Source of the DNA: Deinococcales bacterium
GTDB lineage: Bacteria; Deinococcota; Deinococci; Deinococcales; JAAFIG01
DNA length: 64,000 nucleotides
NCBI GenBank assembly: GCA_013298595.1
Contig: JAAFIG010000004.1
Span: 108,860 to 172,859 of the forward strand
Reading direction: 5' to 3'
The notes under the pieces were generated by a model. The model was given only the letters and a program-made list of their open reading frames with translations. It ran no database searches and was not told the origin of the DNA. Below, in pieces: positions 1-7,917 of this stretch. Made by a program: the position numbers and the translations under genes. How positions within the stretch are numbered: the first letter of the stretch is position 1; each line of letters begins with the position of its first letter.

Positions 1-69
1 GAGGGTACTAACAAGAACAACAGGCGTGCCAAAGTACATGATTTTTGGTTCAACAATTTTGTGATTCAT
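1..69 (-). CDS. Flavin reductase-like domain protein, N-terminal fragment
   Basis: Reading leftwards from an ATG at 67-69, an open frame runs off the window edge and gives 23 residues beginning MNHKIVEPKIMYFGTPVVLV. The FGTPVVLVSTL pattern resembles the N-terminus of flavin reductase-like (RutF/DIM6-type) FMN-binding proteins, in which this strand helps form the split-barrel flavin site. No clear Shine-Dalgarno precedes the start. Only the first part of the gene is present, so the assignment rests on a short match. Confidence 0.5.
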   Translation of the reverse strand, partial: MNHKIVEPKIMYFGTPVVLVSTL

Positions 70-343
70 AGGTATTAAGCTTAGGTCGAGCACCCAAAAG
101 CCACAATCTGATTCTTGTGCAGCAATAAAAGCTCTATTTAATCTCGAGTTTAAAAATCTGTCCTTTGCGCCTCACCACCCATATGATAAAGTCCTAACTT
201 GGCTTGGTCTTTGGTAGAGGTACGAGCCACCGGCAATACCGCCCGGACAACCCTCGAGACGACGTTCCCCCGAGCTGGCATCTCGAGCCACAAAGCGGCT
301 TAACCGCACAGCAGACAATGCTTTGCGATTTTGGAGAATCATC

Positions 344-793
344 ATGTTCAAAACGTACTTACCTGCTAAAACAGACCCTCGCTGGGTTGTTGTGGATGCT
401 GAAGGCATGACCCTTGGTCGTTTAGCAACCCAAATTGCCACGCTGATACGCGGCAAACACAAACCCGATTACACCCCACACCTCGGCAACGGCGATTATG
501 TGATCGTAGTCAACGCCGAAAAAGTGGTGTTAAGCGGCAACAAAATGAGTGGCAAAATCTACACTCGTTACAGCGGCTACCCAAGTGGTTTGAAACTCGA
601 GCCAGCCAACATCGCCATCGAAAAGCATCCAGAACGCGTCATCGAACACGCCGTCTTTGGAATGTTACCAAAAGGACGTTTAGGACGTGCAATGCACACC
701 CACTTAAAAGTCTACAAAGGCGAAACCCACCCACACGAAGCACAAAAACCCGTCAAACTCGAATTGCCACACGGCAAGAATGAGGTGAAATAA
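344..793 (+). CDS. rplM: 50S ribosomal protein L13
   Basis: L13 is an early-assembling protein of the large ribosomal subunit that binds 23S rRNA. The 149-residue product starts [11 protein letters not shown] and shows the family hallmarks WVVDAEG-like, LGRLAT and the C-terminal [17 protein letters not shown] start seven codons upstream is possible, but the ATG at 344 follows a GGAGA and gives the normal N-terminus. The stop codon overlaps the rpsI start by one base, the usual rplM-rpsI operon. The 150 bases upstream hold several short inverted segments with two CTCGAG copies and may be a structured leader; I could not match it to a known ribosomal leader. Confidence 0.97.
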   Translation: MFKTYLPAKTDPRWVVVDAEGMTLGRLATQIATLIRGKHKPDYTPHLGNGDYVIVVNAEKVVLSGNKMSGKIYTRYSGYPSGLKLEPANIAIEKHPERVIEHAVFGMLPKGRLGRAMHTHLKVYKGETHPHEAQKPVKLELPHGKNEVK

Positions 794-1185
794 TGGCAGT
801 CGAGATGTTCTACGGCACTGGTCGCCGCAAAGCCAGCATCGCTCGAGTTTTCCTCAAAAGCGGCGAAGGTCGAATCACCGTCAATGGCAAAGATTTCCAA
901 GATTACTTCCGTGGTATCTTACGTGCCTTACAAGCCCTCGAGCCATTGCGTGCCACTGGAGCAGTTGGTCGTTTTGACGCTCGTATCACCGTCGAAGGTG
1001 GCGGTCCCAGCGGTCAAATAGACGCAATTAAACTCGGACTTGCTCGAGCCTTGGTACGTTTAGACGTGGACAACCGCGCTAAGCTCAAACCAGCTGGCTT
1101 ATTAACCCGCGATTCCCGCGAGGTCGAAAGCAAAAAAGCAGGTCTCAAAAAAGCACGTCGCGCCCCACAATTCAGCAAGCGTTAA
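793..1185 (+). CDS. rpsI: 30S ribosomal protein S9
   Basis: S9 belongs to the small-subunit head, and its basic C-terminal tail reaches the P-site tRNA. The 130-residue protein has FYGTGRRKASIARVFLKSG near the start, GGGPSGQIDAIKLGLARAL in the middle, and ends RRAPQFSKR, the typical KR tail. The ATG overlaps the rplM stop codon (TAATG), so translation is coupled. A strong terminator follows directly. Confidence 0.98.
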   Translation: MAVEMFYGTGRRKASIARVFLKSGEGRITVNGKDFQDYFRGILRALQALEPLRATGAVGRFDARITVEGGGPSGQIDAIKLGLARALVRLDVDNRAKLKPAGLLTRDSREVESKKAGLKKARRAPQFSKR

Positions 1186-1200
1186 AATTTTGTTCAAAAC

Positions 1201-1238
1201 AAAAAAGGCAAAGAGAAAATCTTTGCCTTTTTTGTTTT
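1201..1238. terminator. Rho-independent terminator between rpsI and folA
   Basis: A perfect 13-bp stem AAAAAAGGCAAAG / CTTTGCCTTTTTT with a 7-base loop is followed by further T-rich sequence. It lies between two convergent genes and, with A-rich and T-rich flanks, can serve both strands. Confidence 0.9.
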
Positions 1239-1262
1239 ACCTTCGCTAATCACCACTACGGT

Positions 1263-1748
1263 TTACGATTTCTTGCGCTCGAGCGTGACCCATTCAAAAT
1301 TAAACGCATGTTTTTCGTCTATGCCATGTGCTACTCTCGAGGTTTCTTGCCACTCGAGCGCATTCCAACTGGGGAAGAACACATCGGCACTGGCTACTCG
1401 AGTATTGACAAAAGTCAGGTGTAATTTTGCGGCATGTGGTAGTGCAAGGCTGTATACCTCTCCTCCACCAATCACCATCAGGTTTGGCTCGAGGGCAAGG
1501 GCTTCTTCTAAATGATGTACCACTTCGATGCCAGCTGCGTTAAAACCCGTGTCCCGAGTCAGAATGATATTTCGACGCTTAGGCAGTGGTCTGCCGATGC
1601 TGAGGAAGGTTTTACGCCCCATCAGCACAGTTTTGTCTAAAGTTATTTGCTTAAAGAATTTGAGATCGTCGGGTAAATGCCAAGGCATGGCGTTGTTAAA
1701 GCCAATAGCGTTGTTCAGGTCAAGGGCTGCTACAAGCTCGAGATTCAT
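1263..1748 (-). CDS. folA: Dihydrofolate reductase
   Basis: This enzyme reduces dihydrofolate to tetrahydrofolate with NADPH, regenerating the cofactor oxidised by thymidylate synthase. The 161-residue protein has the N-terminal [22 protein letters not shown] (substrate-site Trp, Leu and Asp), the NADPH-binding [18 protein letters not shown], and the GGGEVY turn. Length is normal. The start overlaps the thyA stop by four bases, so the pair is a coupled thyA-folA operon. The 3' end faces rpsI across the shared terminator. Confidence 0.96.
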   Translation of the reverse strand: MNLELVAALDLNNAIGFNNAMPWHLPDDLKFFKQITLDKTVLMGRKTFLSIGRPLPKRRNIILTRDTGFNAAGIEVVHHLEEALALEPNLMVIGGGEVYSLALPHAAKLHLTFVNTRVASADVFFPSWNALEWQETSRVAHGIDEKHAFNFEWVTLERKKS

Positions 1749-2539
1749 ACAGCAACCACGGCTTTGATACGTGGGTGCGGGTTGTATTCCTCGAGACTAA
1801 TATCTTCAAGCGTAAACCCAAATAAATCTTTGATATTTGGGTTTAACACCACTTTTGGTAATGGACGAAGTTCTCGAGAAAGTTGTAATTGCACTTGCTC
1901 GAGGTGATTGTTGTAAATGTGAGCATCGCCGAAAGTATGCACAAATTCGCCTAACTCGAGATTGCAGACATGAGCAATCATTTGGGTTAGCAGTGCATAA
2001 GAAGCAATATTAAATGGCACGCCAAGAAAAGCATCGGCACTGCGTTGATAGAGTTGGCAGGAGAGTTTGTTATTGGCTACATAGAACTGGAACATGGTGT
2101 GGCACGGTAGTAATGCCATATCAGGTAAATCCGCAACATTCCAAGCAGAAATAATTAAGCGTCTCGAGTCAGGGTTTTTCTTGATTTCCTTGAGTAACCA
2201 CTGCATTTGGTCTATGGTTTGATTGTTTTTACCCGTCCAGGAACGCCATTGATGCCCGTAAATTGGTCCTAACGAACCATCAGCTCTTGCCCATTCCCGC
2301 CAAATAGTCACTCCCATTTGCTCGAGAGTATTGTTGTTGGTATCGCCTGTTAAAAACCACAGCAGCTCACCAGCTACACTTTTCCAATGGACTTTTTTGG
2401 TAGTTACCAACGGGAAGCCTTTAGCCAAATCAAATCGCATTTGATACCCAAAAACACTGCGAGTACCCGTACCAGTGCGATCCGATTTTTCGATGCCATG
2501 CTCGAGGATATGCTGTAAAAATTGATGGTATTGCTGCAC
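1745..2539 (-). CDS. thyA: Thymidylate synthase
   Basis: ThyA converts dUMP to dTMP with methylene-tetrahydrofolate, producing dihydrofolate for the adjacent FolA. The 264 residues are the usual length of the short ThyA class. Visible motifs are [12 protein letters not shown] (phosphate-binding Arg), the catalytic PCH in [33 protein letters not shown], and the C-terminal [10 protein letters not shown]. The start codon is GTG. A TAGACT box lies five bases upstream of it, suggesting a leaderless transcript. Confidence 0.97.
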   Translation of the reverse strand: MQQYHQFLQHILEHGIEKSDRTGTGTRSVFGYQMRFDLAKGFPLVTTKKVHWKSVAGELLWFLTGDTNNNTLEQMGVTIWREWARADGSLGPIYGHQWRSWTGKNNQTIDQMQWLLKEIKKNPDSRRLIISAWNVADLPDMALLPCHTMFQFYVANNKLSCQLYQRSADAFLGVPFNIASYALLTQMIAHVCNLELGEFVHTFGDAHIYNNHLEQVQLQLSRELRPLPKVVLNPNIKDLFGFTLEDISLEEYNPHPRIKAVVAV

Positions 2540-2556
2540 AAATCAGTCTACCTTTT

Positions 2557-3069
2557 TTAGATATGATGCGCCACAAAACGTTGCAAATCATCAAATAAAT
2601 CGAGGTACTCAACTGCAAAACGCGCTATTGCCATTGAGGTCACGCCACCATACACAGGCATATCTGCTTGGATGACAAGTTCATCTTCGCTATTGAGGTA
2701 ACACTTGCCAAAGGTATACATGGCATTCCAAACATTACACAAATGCACATCTAAGGAATGTTCTGGGAAGATAATCTGAAAACCAATGGCTAAATCTGCC
2801 ACTCGAGTTTCGCTTTCTTCATCACTGACCGTGTACAACTGAATGCCATGCGAAATACCCAAATGCGTTAAATACAAAGCATCAGCACTACCCGAATCTG
2901 CAAAGGTCACAGCGAAACCAAATGCCTCGAGTAAACTCTTTAATTGAGTTGCATCAATAGCTTGCCAAATTTGCTCAGGTACACTCGCTCGAGCAATTTG
3001 AGCCAGTAAAGTTGGTTTCGAGAAAGTGTCTGATTCGTACTTAAAATCTGCATTTTTAATTTTTTGCAC
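2557..3069 (-). CDS. YbjN domain-containing protein
   Basis: The 170-residue soluble protein resembles YbjN/bacterial sensory transduction regulator-like proteins. Support comes from a first part reading LLEAFGFAVTFADSG, a central strand pattern ADLAIGFQIIF...LHLCNVWNAMYTFGKCYL, and a C-terminal helix SMAIARFAVEYLDLFDDLQRF. Molecular function of the family is not established. Translation starts at a GTG that directly follows the stop codon of the small gene upstream, with GGTGG as ribosome-binding site, so the two are co-translated. A longer ATG start is not available because the upstream stop is adjacent. Confidence 0.65.
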   Translation of the reverse strand: MQKIKNADFKYESDTFSKPTLLAQIARASVPEQIWQAIDATQLKSLLEAFGFAVTFADSGSADALYLTHLGISHGIQLYTVSDEESETRVADLAIGFQIIFPEHSLDVHLCNVWNAMYTFGKCYLNSEDELVIQADMPVYGGVTSMAIARFAVEYLDLFDDLQRFVAHHI

Positions 3070-3255
3070 TTAACCACCTAAGTACAAAGGATACTCGAGT
3101 TGTGCAGCAATTTGTGTGCTATCAGCTTGCATTTCAAGCACTTGGCTTTGTAAACGTTGCAAAGCTGCACCTTCGCCAGCTTGGAGATCTTTGATGCTTT
3201 CGAGAACACGATGAGCGGTACTTTGCAAATGCTCGAGTAATTGATCCTGATTCAT
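3070..3255 (-). CDS. Small coiled-coil protein of unknown function
   Basis: This is a 61-residue protein preceded by a perfect AGGAGG eight bases before the ATG, so it is very likely translated. Heptad-like sequence (LLEHLQSTAHRVLESIKDLQ, then LQRLQSQVLEMQ) predicts a short helical bundle or coiled coil. There is no signal peptide or membrane segment. It ends immediately before the YbjN-like gene, and the two probably act together. I recognise no family. Confidence 0.7.
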   Translation of the reverse strand: MNQDQLLEHLQSTAHRVLESIKDLQAGEGAALQRLQSQVLEMQADSTQIAAQLEYPLYLGG

Positions 3256-3312
3256 AAAAAACCTCCTGTAGAGCTACTAATTTCTCATTTTGTTTTTCTT
3301 GTACCCGACGTT

Positions 3313-3870
3313 TTAGGCTTTGGCACTGATATCTGCCAGCGGATGCTCGAGTGCATTACTCGAACCCTCATAAACCTGACTCGAGATGTCCACATTGCTG
3401 CCTCGAGAAAGCGCAACCCGACCTGTTCGCATGGTTTCAATAATGCCAAATGGACGCATTTGTTCAATAAACGCAGTGATCTTACCTTCATCGCCTGTCA
3501 CTTCAAACACATACGATTTAGAACCAACATCCACATTACGTGCTCGGAAATCCTCAGCAATCATCCGAATCTCGAGACGCGTTTGTGGGTTCACATGAAC
3601 TTTGAGTAGCACCAATTCACGGTCAACAAATTTTTCATGAGCATGATTAACCACTTTTAAAACATCCTCGAGTTTCTCGAGTTGCCGCTGAATTTGATCC
3701 GCCATGTAATCAGGCGCTTCGGCAATAAACGTCATTCTCGAGATGCCACGTTGTTCTGTTGCACCTACCGAGAGCGAATCAATGTTGTAACCACGCCGTG
3801 CAAATAAACTGGTGACTCGAGTGAGGACACGTGGTTCGTCACGGAGGAAAGCCGAAAAAATATGTTTCAT
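3313..3870 (-). CDS. ilvN: Acetolactate synthase small (regulatory) subunit
   Basis: This is the regulatory subunit of acetohydroxyacid synthase and confers valine feedback inhibition on IlvB. The 185-residue protein opens MKHIFSAFLRDEPRVLTRVTSLFARRGYNIDSLSVG, the conserved ACT domain of IlvN/IlvH. A C-terminal ferredoxin-like domain follows (VHVNPQTRLEIRMIAEDFRA...GRVALSRGS). An AGGAG lies at the proper distance before the ATG. It lies 203 bp downstream of ilvB in the same direction, and the gap is filled with REP-like palindromes. Confidence 0.96.
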   Translation of the reverse strand: MKHIFSAFLRDEPRVLTRVTSLFARRGYNIDSLSVGATEQRGISRMTFIAEAPDYMADQIQRQLEKLEDVLKVVNHAHEKFVDRELVLLKVHVNPQTRLEIRMIAEDFRARNVDVGSKSYVFEVTGDEGKITAFIEQMRPFGIIETMRTGRVALSRGSNVDISSQVYEGSSNALEHPLADISAKA

Positions 3871-3883
3871 TTGTATCTCCTGT

Positions 3884-4030
3884 CAGGCAAGGCTTGCCTC
3901 GCGGCTACGGTTGATGTGATTTTGATTTTTGTAGGGGCGAATCTTGTATTCGCCTTGAATTGCATTTGGCATTTAGCTTTGGTAGGTTGGGCGAGTTGGG
4001 CGAGGCATGCCTCGCCCCTACGGTTGATGA
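3884..4030. repeat. REP-like palindromic repeats between ilvB and ilvN
   Basis: Three palindromic units occur here. At 3885-3899 is AGGCAAG-G-CTTGCCT followed by CGCGGCTACGGTTGATG. At 3936-3954 is GGCGAAT-CTTGT-ATTCGCC. At 3998-4017 is a perfect 20-bp palindrome centred on GAGGCATGCCTC, followed by CTACGGTTGATGAT. Near-identical units recur at 27492-27587, so this is a dispersed intergenic family. In the ilv transcript they may form hairpins separating ilvB from ilvN. Confidence 0.8.
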
Positions 4031-4073
4031 TTTTGTATTTGTTGGTTTGGGCACGCCTTCTCTCTACGAGTTT

Positions 4074-5771
4074 TTAGGCTGGGACGAGCGCTTTGGTCTC
4101 GAGGAATTTTGGATCATCATCAAGCATTTCGTCTAAGCCTTTACCCGCGGGTACCATTGGGAAGACATTGGCTTCTTGTGGCACTCGTACCTCGAGTACA
4201 GCTGGTCCGTCTACGCTGAGCCACATTTCGATGGCTTTCTCGAGATCAGCTTGGTTATCAGCAGCAAATCCTGGAATTCGATATGCGCTGGCTAAAATCG
4301 GGAAATCAGGGTTGCTATCCTCGAGATAGACTTCAGAGTAGCGACGGCTGTGGAACATTTCTTGCCATTGACGCACCATACCTAAGTAACCGTTGTTGAT
4401 GATCGCAAATTTCACTGGGATATCGTATTTACGTAAAGTAGCTAGTTCTTGGATGGTCATTTGGCTCGAGCCATCCCCTGCAATACCAACAACTCGGACT
4501 CCTTTGGCATCGCCGCCATCGTGAGCACCAATGGCAACAGCGGCTCCCATAGCAGCTGGTAAGCAGAAACCCATGGTGCCTGCACCACCGCTATTAGACC
4601 ATTTGCGCGGTTGTTCAAAAGGGTGAAGTTGTGCGGTCAGCATTTGGTGTTGTCCAACATCGGCAACCACAATATCGTTGCCATTGAGTTTACTCGAGAT
4701 CATTTTGATGGCTTCAGCAGCGCCCCAACTTGGGCGTTTTGGTTGCCTAGCTTGCCAATCCTCGAGTTTCAACCACCATTCTGGCGTGTCAAGGTAGCTA
4801 ACTTGTTTGGTTAATGCCTCGAGTGCAGCGGCGCTATCTGAGTGAATGGGGATAAAAGCTGGGATTAGTTTGTTGTGTTCGGCAGTGTCGATGTCTATGT
4901 GGATAATTTGGGCATTTTTGGCAAAGCGACTGGTTTTACCTGTCACCCGATCATCAAAACGCATACCCACACCAATCAGTACATCGCATTGTGAAATTGC
5001 ACGGTTGCTGGCAACGCTACCGTGCATTCCTGGCATACCAAGCCATTGTTTATCGGATGCTGGGTAATTACCAAGCCCCATCAGGGTAGTAATCACAGGC
5101 ATACCTGTTTTCTTTGCAAACTCGAGAATTTGTGGGGCAGCATCGCATGCACCCCCACCAACAACCAGCACGGGTTGCTTAGCACTTTGAATCAGAGCAA
5201 CTGCTTTAGCAATGGTCTCTGGGTTTGGCTCGAGCCGTGGTGCTTTGGCATGAGGCTGAGTAATTGGTGCATTGGTTTGGGCTTGTTGCACATCCTTGGG
5301 AATGTCCACCAGCACAGGTCCTGGGCGACCCTCGAGTGCTATTTGGATAGCTTTTGCTACGGTTTTTGAAATATCGTCTGCGTTTCGTACCAAGAAATTG
5401 TGTTTGGTAATCGGCATGGTGATACCAGTAATATCGGCTTCTTGGAAGGCATCAGTGCCTAGTAATGGCGATGGCACATTGCCTGTAATGGCAAGAATCG
5501 GCAAACTATCAAGCATTGCATCGGCAAGAGCTGTCACTAAATTGGTTGCTCCAGGACCAGAAGTTGCCATGCAAACACCAAGCCCGCCTGTGGCTCTGGC
5601 GTAACCTTCGGCAGCATGACCTCCGCCTTGTTCGTGACGTACCAGAATATGCTGAATTGGACTGTCGTATAACGCATCGTAAACAGGCATAATCGCGCCA
5701 CCAGGATGACCAAAAATATGTTTCACACCATGTGCTTCGAGGGTTTTTAAGAGGGCTTCTGAACCGGTCAT
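4074..5771 (-). CDS. ilvB: Acetolactate synthase large (catalytic) subunit
   Basis: This ThDP-dependent enzyme condenses pyruvate with pyruvate or 2-ketobutyrate in valine, leucine and isoleucine synthesis. The 565-residue protein is full length. Glu47 in RHEQGGGHAAEGYAR is the cofactor-activating glutamate. SGPGATNL, the central FAD-binding domain (GVGMRFDDRVTG) and the ThDP/Mg motif starting GDGSS and ending FAIINN are all present. The ATG follows AAAGGAG. It lies behind the leader peptide and attenuator at 5824-5931, so expression should respond to charged branched-chain tRNA levels. Confidence 0.97.
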   Translation of the reverse strand: MTGSEALLKTLEAHGVKHIFGHPGGAIMPVYDALYDSPIQHILVRHEQGGGHAAEGYARATGGLGVCMATSGPGATNLVTALADAMLDSLPILAITGNVPSPLLGTDAFQEADITGITMPITKHNFLVRNADDISKTVAKAIQIALEGRPGPVLVDIPKDVQQAQTNAPITQPHAKAPRLEPNPETIAKAVALIQSAKQPVLVVGGGACDAAPQILEFAKKTGMPVITTLMGLGNYPASDKQWLGMPGMHGSVASNRAISQCDVLIGVGMRFDDRVTGKTSRFAKNAQIIHIDIDTAEHNKLIPAFIPIHSDSAAALEALTKQVSYLDTPEWWLKLEDWQARQPKRPSWGAAEAIKMISSKLNGNDIVVADVGQHQMLTAQLHPFEQPRKWSNSGGAGTMGFCLPAAMGAAVAIGAHDGGDAKGVRVVGIAGDGSSQMTIQELATLRKYDIPVKFAIINNGYLGMVRQWQEMFHSRRYSEVYLEDSNPDFPILASAYRIPGFAADNQADLEKAIEMWLSVDGPAVLEVRVPQEANVFPMVPAGKGLDEMLDDDPKFLETKALVPA

Positions 5772-5823
5772 GATTGTCTCCTTTGATGCGCCACTACCTG
5801 CATGACTTTTTGCTTGAGGATGT

Positions 5824-5848
5824 AAAAAACCCCCGCTGTGGGCGGGGG
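5824..5848 (-). terminator. Attenuator terminator of the ilvB leader
   Basis: On the minus strand CCCCCGC-CCACA-GCGGGGG is followed by TTTTTT, an intrinsic terminator lying before ilvB rather than after a gene. Its 5' arm (GCGACCCCC, 5844-5852) can pair instead with GGGGGTCGC inside the leader peptide gene (5879-5887). That gives mutually exclusive antiterminator and terminator structures. Confidence 0.9.
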
Positions 5849-5871
5849 TCGCTTGGCTCTTTCTCGAAAAA

Positions 5872-5931
5872 CTACGCCGCGACCCCCTTCGATAGGGCTA
5901 CGACTACTACAATAATCGGGGCGTTTTTCAT
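5872..5931 (-). CDS. ilvL: ilv operon leader peptide
   Basis: A 19-codon reading frame encodes MKNAPIIVVVVALSKGVAA. It contains two Ile, five Val and one Leu codons, six of them consecutive (IIVVVV), exactly the arrangement of branched-chain attenuator leaders. Ribosome stalling on this run would leave GGGGGTCGC (5879-5887) free to sequester the terminator arm and allow read-through into ilvB. A TACGCT -10 box lies only nine bases before the ATG and no Shine-Dalgarno is evident. The leader mRNA is therefore probably very short at its 5' end or leaderless. Confidence 0.88.
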   Translation of the reverse strand: MKNAPIIVVVVALSKGVAA

Positions 5932-5940
5932 TACTCGAGT

Positions 5941-5970
5941 AGCGTATCAGTGGTATACCAAAACTGTCAA
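5941..5970 (-). promoter_or_regulatory. Promoter of the ilv leader-ilvB-ilvN operon
   Basis: On the minus strand a consensus -35 TTGACA (5965-5970) is followed after 18 bases by TACGCT (5941-5946), nine bases before the leader ATG. It sits directly downstream of the preceding nrtD stop. Confidence 0.7.
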
Positions 5971-5989
5971 GCCCCACTCGAGCCAGAAA

Positions 5990-6817
5990 TTAGTGTTTTC
6001 CGAGAACATCTGTTAGTAAATGCACCAATTTGTCGCGCAACGCAATAAATTCTACAGAACGGGTTAGTTCAGCTCGAGGGCGCGGACGAGCAAATGGCAC
6101 ATTGATGATTTCTTGGATTCTGGCTTTTGGACCATTACTCATCACAACAATGCGGTCTGAAAGATACAGCGCTTCGTCGATATCGTGTGTGACCATGACA
6201 ACGGTTTCGATACCGCTTTCACCAGTCCACATTTCATTGAGTTTGTCTTGCAAAGACCCTCTTGTCAGTGCATCCAAAGCACCAAATGGTTCATCTAATA
6301 ACAATACTTTGGGGTGCGTAGCAAAGGCTCGAGCAATAGCAACTCGTTGTTTCATACCGCCCGAAAGTTCACTTGGGCGTTTTTCACGGTGCGACCACAA
6401 ATTAACAGCCCGCAAAAACACTTCGACTCGAGCTTTGATTTCGATAGCATTTAAACTTGGGCGAGCTGCCTCGAGTGCCTCAGAAACATTTTGATAAACA
6501 TTCAGCCACGGTAATAACGAGTAATTCTGGAAAACCACTGCCCGATCTGGACTAGGTTTTTGAATTTCTAAACCATCAAGTTTAAGACTGCCTGTACTTG
6601 GCGACTCGAGACCTGCAATTAAGGAAAGTAATGTACTTTTACCGCAACCAGAATGCCCAATTAAACTAACAAACTCGCCCGCTTTAATCTCGAGATTGAC
6701 ATGTTCAATCGCTGTATAAGAACCAAATGATTTTGAAACCCCGCTGATCTCGAGTCCTGTAGCGCGTTGCAAATGTGAGGCGCTCAGAACAGCACTGGTA
6801 GAAATATCGCTGTACAT
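5990..6817 (-). CDS. nrtD: Nitrate ABC transporter ATP-binding protein
   Basis: This cytoplasmic ATPase of the NrtD/SsuB/TauB family powers anion uptake. The 275 residues include Walker A GHSGCGKSTL, Q-loop VVFQNYSLLPWL, signature LSGGMKQRVAIARA, Walker B VLLLDEPFGALD and the switch His in VTHDIDEAL. The ATG follows AAAGGAG. It is the last gene of nirA-nas-nrtA-nrtB-nrtD, which makes nitrate (or nitrite) the likely substrate. A cyanobacterial-type NrtC fusion ATPase is absent, so NrtD probably works as a homodimer. Confidence 0.9.
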   Translation of the reverse strand: MYSDISTSAVLSASHLQRATGLEISGVSKSFGSYTAIEHVNLEIKAGEFVSLIGHSGCGKSTLLSLIAGLESPSTGSLKLDGLEIQKPSPDRAVVFQNYSLLPWLNVYQNVSEALEAARPSLNAIEIKARVEVFLRAVNLWSHREKRPSELSGGMKQRVAIARAFATHPKVLLLDEPFGALDALTRGSLQDKLNEMWTGESGIETVVMVTHDIDEALYLSDRIVVMSNGPKARIQEIINVPFARPRPRAELTRSVEFIALRDKLVHLLTDVLGKH

Positions 6818-6854
6818 AAAAAACTCCTTTGAAAAGGGTAAAAATTTAAAGAAT

Positions 6855-6890
6855 GAAAAGGTAAAAGTGAGGAGGAGCTTTTACCTTTTC
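6855..6890 (-). other. Intercistronic hairpin between nrtB and nrtD
   Basis: A perfect 13-bp stem, GAAAAGGTAAAAG / CTTTTACCTTTTC, encloses a 10-base loop and is followed on the minus strand by T-rich sequence. It may partially terminate transcription or stabilise the upstream mRNA. Confidence 0.65.
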
Positions 6891-6906
6891 GATTGTAGTT
6901 GTCACC

Positions 6907-7734
6907 TTAAACCGTATAGGTGACTTTTTTCTGTGCCCATTCAAAAACTTTATCGAGCAACAAACCTGTAATACCAATGATGAAAATAGCGCTGATGACT
7001 TTTTCATAACTGAGCGCGTTATACGAATCCCAAACGAAGAAACCGATACCACTGGCACCTGAAAGCATTTCTGCTGCCACAATTACCATCCAAGCAACAC
7101 CAAAAGACAAACGTAAACCCGTTAAAATATGTGGCAGAGCAAAAGGAATCAGCACTTGGCGCACATAACGATCTGGGGTGAAACTAAAAACTCGAGCCAC
7201 ATTTTTATAATCTTTTGGTACACTGGCAACACCAAAAGCAGTGTTTAAGACTGTTGACCACAAACTGGTAATGAAAATCACAAACACCAAAGCATTCGGG
7301 GTGACTTTAAGTGTTACCAAAGCAATTGGGTACCAAGCAAGCGGAGAAACAGGGCGCAGCACTTGCACAATTGGGTTCATTAAACGCTGCACAAATGGCA
7401 CACTACCCATAAGCATACCCAGCGGAATTGCCACTAAACCACCCAGCAACCAACCTAAGGAGACTCGAGTTAAACTTGCCCAAAGTAAACGCCCAATACC
7501 TTGGTCATTTGGTCCACCATAACGAAAAGGGTCTTTGATTAATTCCCAAAAAACAACAGCCGTGGCTTGAGGTGTTGGTAAATCAGCGCCAACAAAAGCT
7601 CGAATCACTGACCATAATGCCCAAATTAAACCAATGCTTAACGCACCAATGCCAAGGCTCGAGACAACAGCAGGGATTTTGAAAGGTTTAATCGGTTTTA
7701 ACTCCAGTGGTGTGGTTGAAATTTTCTCTGTCAT
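6907..7734 (-). CDS. nrtB: Nitrate ABC transporter permease
   Basis: This inner-membrane permease of the NrtB/SsuC type starts MTEKISTTPLELKP at 7734, where GGAG precedes the ATG. A longer frame begins nine codons earlier without better support. About 275 residues carry roughly six hydrophobic segments. The EAA-type loop, which contacts NrtD, reads NVARVFSFTPDRYVRQVLIPFALP. It lies between the binding protein NrtA and the ATPase NrtD. Confidence 0.9.
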   Translation of the reverse strand: MTEKISTTPLELKPIKPFKIPAVVSSLGIGALSIGLIWALWSVIRAFVGADLPTPQATAVVFWELIKDPFRYGGPNDQGIGRLLWASLTRVSLGWLLGGLVAIPLGMLMGSVPFVQRLMNPIVQVLRPVSPLAWYPIALVTLKVTPNALVFVIFITSLWSTVLNTAFGVASVPKDYKNVARVFSFTPDRYVRQVLIPFALPHILTGLRLSFGVAWMVIVAAEMLSGASGIGFFVWDSYNALSYEKVISAIFIIGITGLLLDKVFEWAQKKVTYTV

Positions 7735-7778
7735 AAGAACTCCACATGGGGCGAAAAACAAGGCGAGAAGCTGCTTGG

Positions 7779-7841
7779 TATCTCACGCCTTCGTTTTAGA
7801 ATTTCCAAAATTCGTCAATTCTGTCACTTCGGCGTGAGATA
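7779..7841 (-). other. Long-armed inverted repeat between nrtA and nrtB
   Basis: TATCTCACGCC (7779-7789) and GGCGTGAGATA (7831-7841) are perfect 11-bp inverted arms separated by 41 bases. They form a large stem-loop in the nrt transcript next to the hairpin at 7866-7898. Confidence 0.7.
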
Positions 7842-7865
7842 CATTGTCCGTACTCCCGTTGGTCG

Positions 7866-7898
7866 GAAATGTTTTAGCAAAGAACTCTAAAACATTTC
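7866..7898 (-). other. Hairpin directly after nrtA
   Basis: GAAATGTTTTAG / CTAAAACATTTC is a perfect 12-bp stem with a 9-base loop, 20 bases past the nrtA stop and without a T tract. Such elements often protect the binding-protein message and reduce read-through to the permease gene, giving excess NrtA. Confidence 0.7.
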
Positions 7899-7917
7899 GC
7901 GGAGATACTTAGGTAGC

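Noticed and set aside
204-343. Ribosomal-protein L13 autoregulatory leader
   Set aside because: Short inverted segments exist, but I could not align them to a known L13 leader, so it is only mentioned under rplM.
172-462. 96-codon frame on the minus strand over the rplM leader
   Set aside because: It overlaps the rplM start antisense, has no ribosome-binding site and no protein-like pattern.
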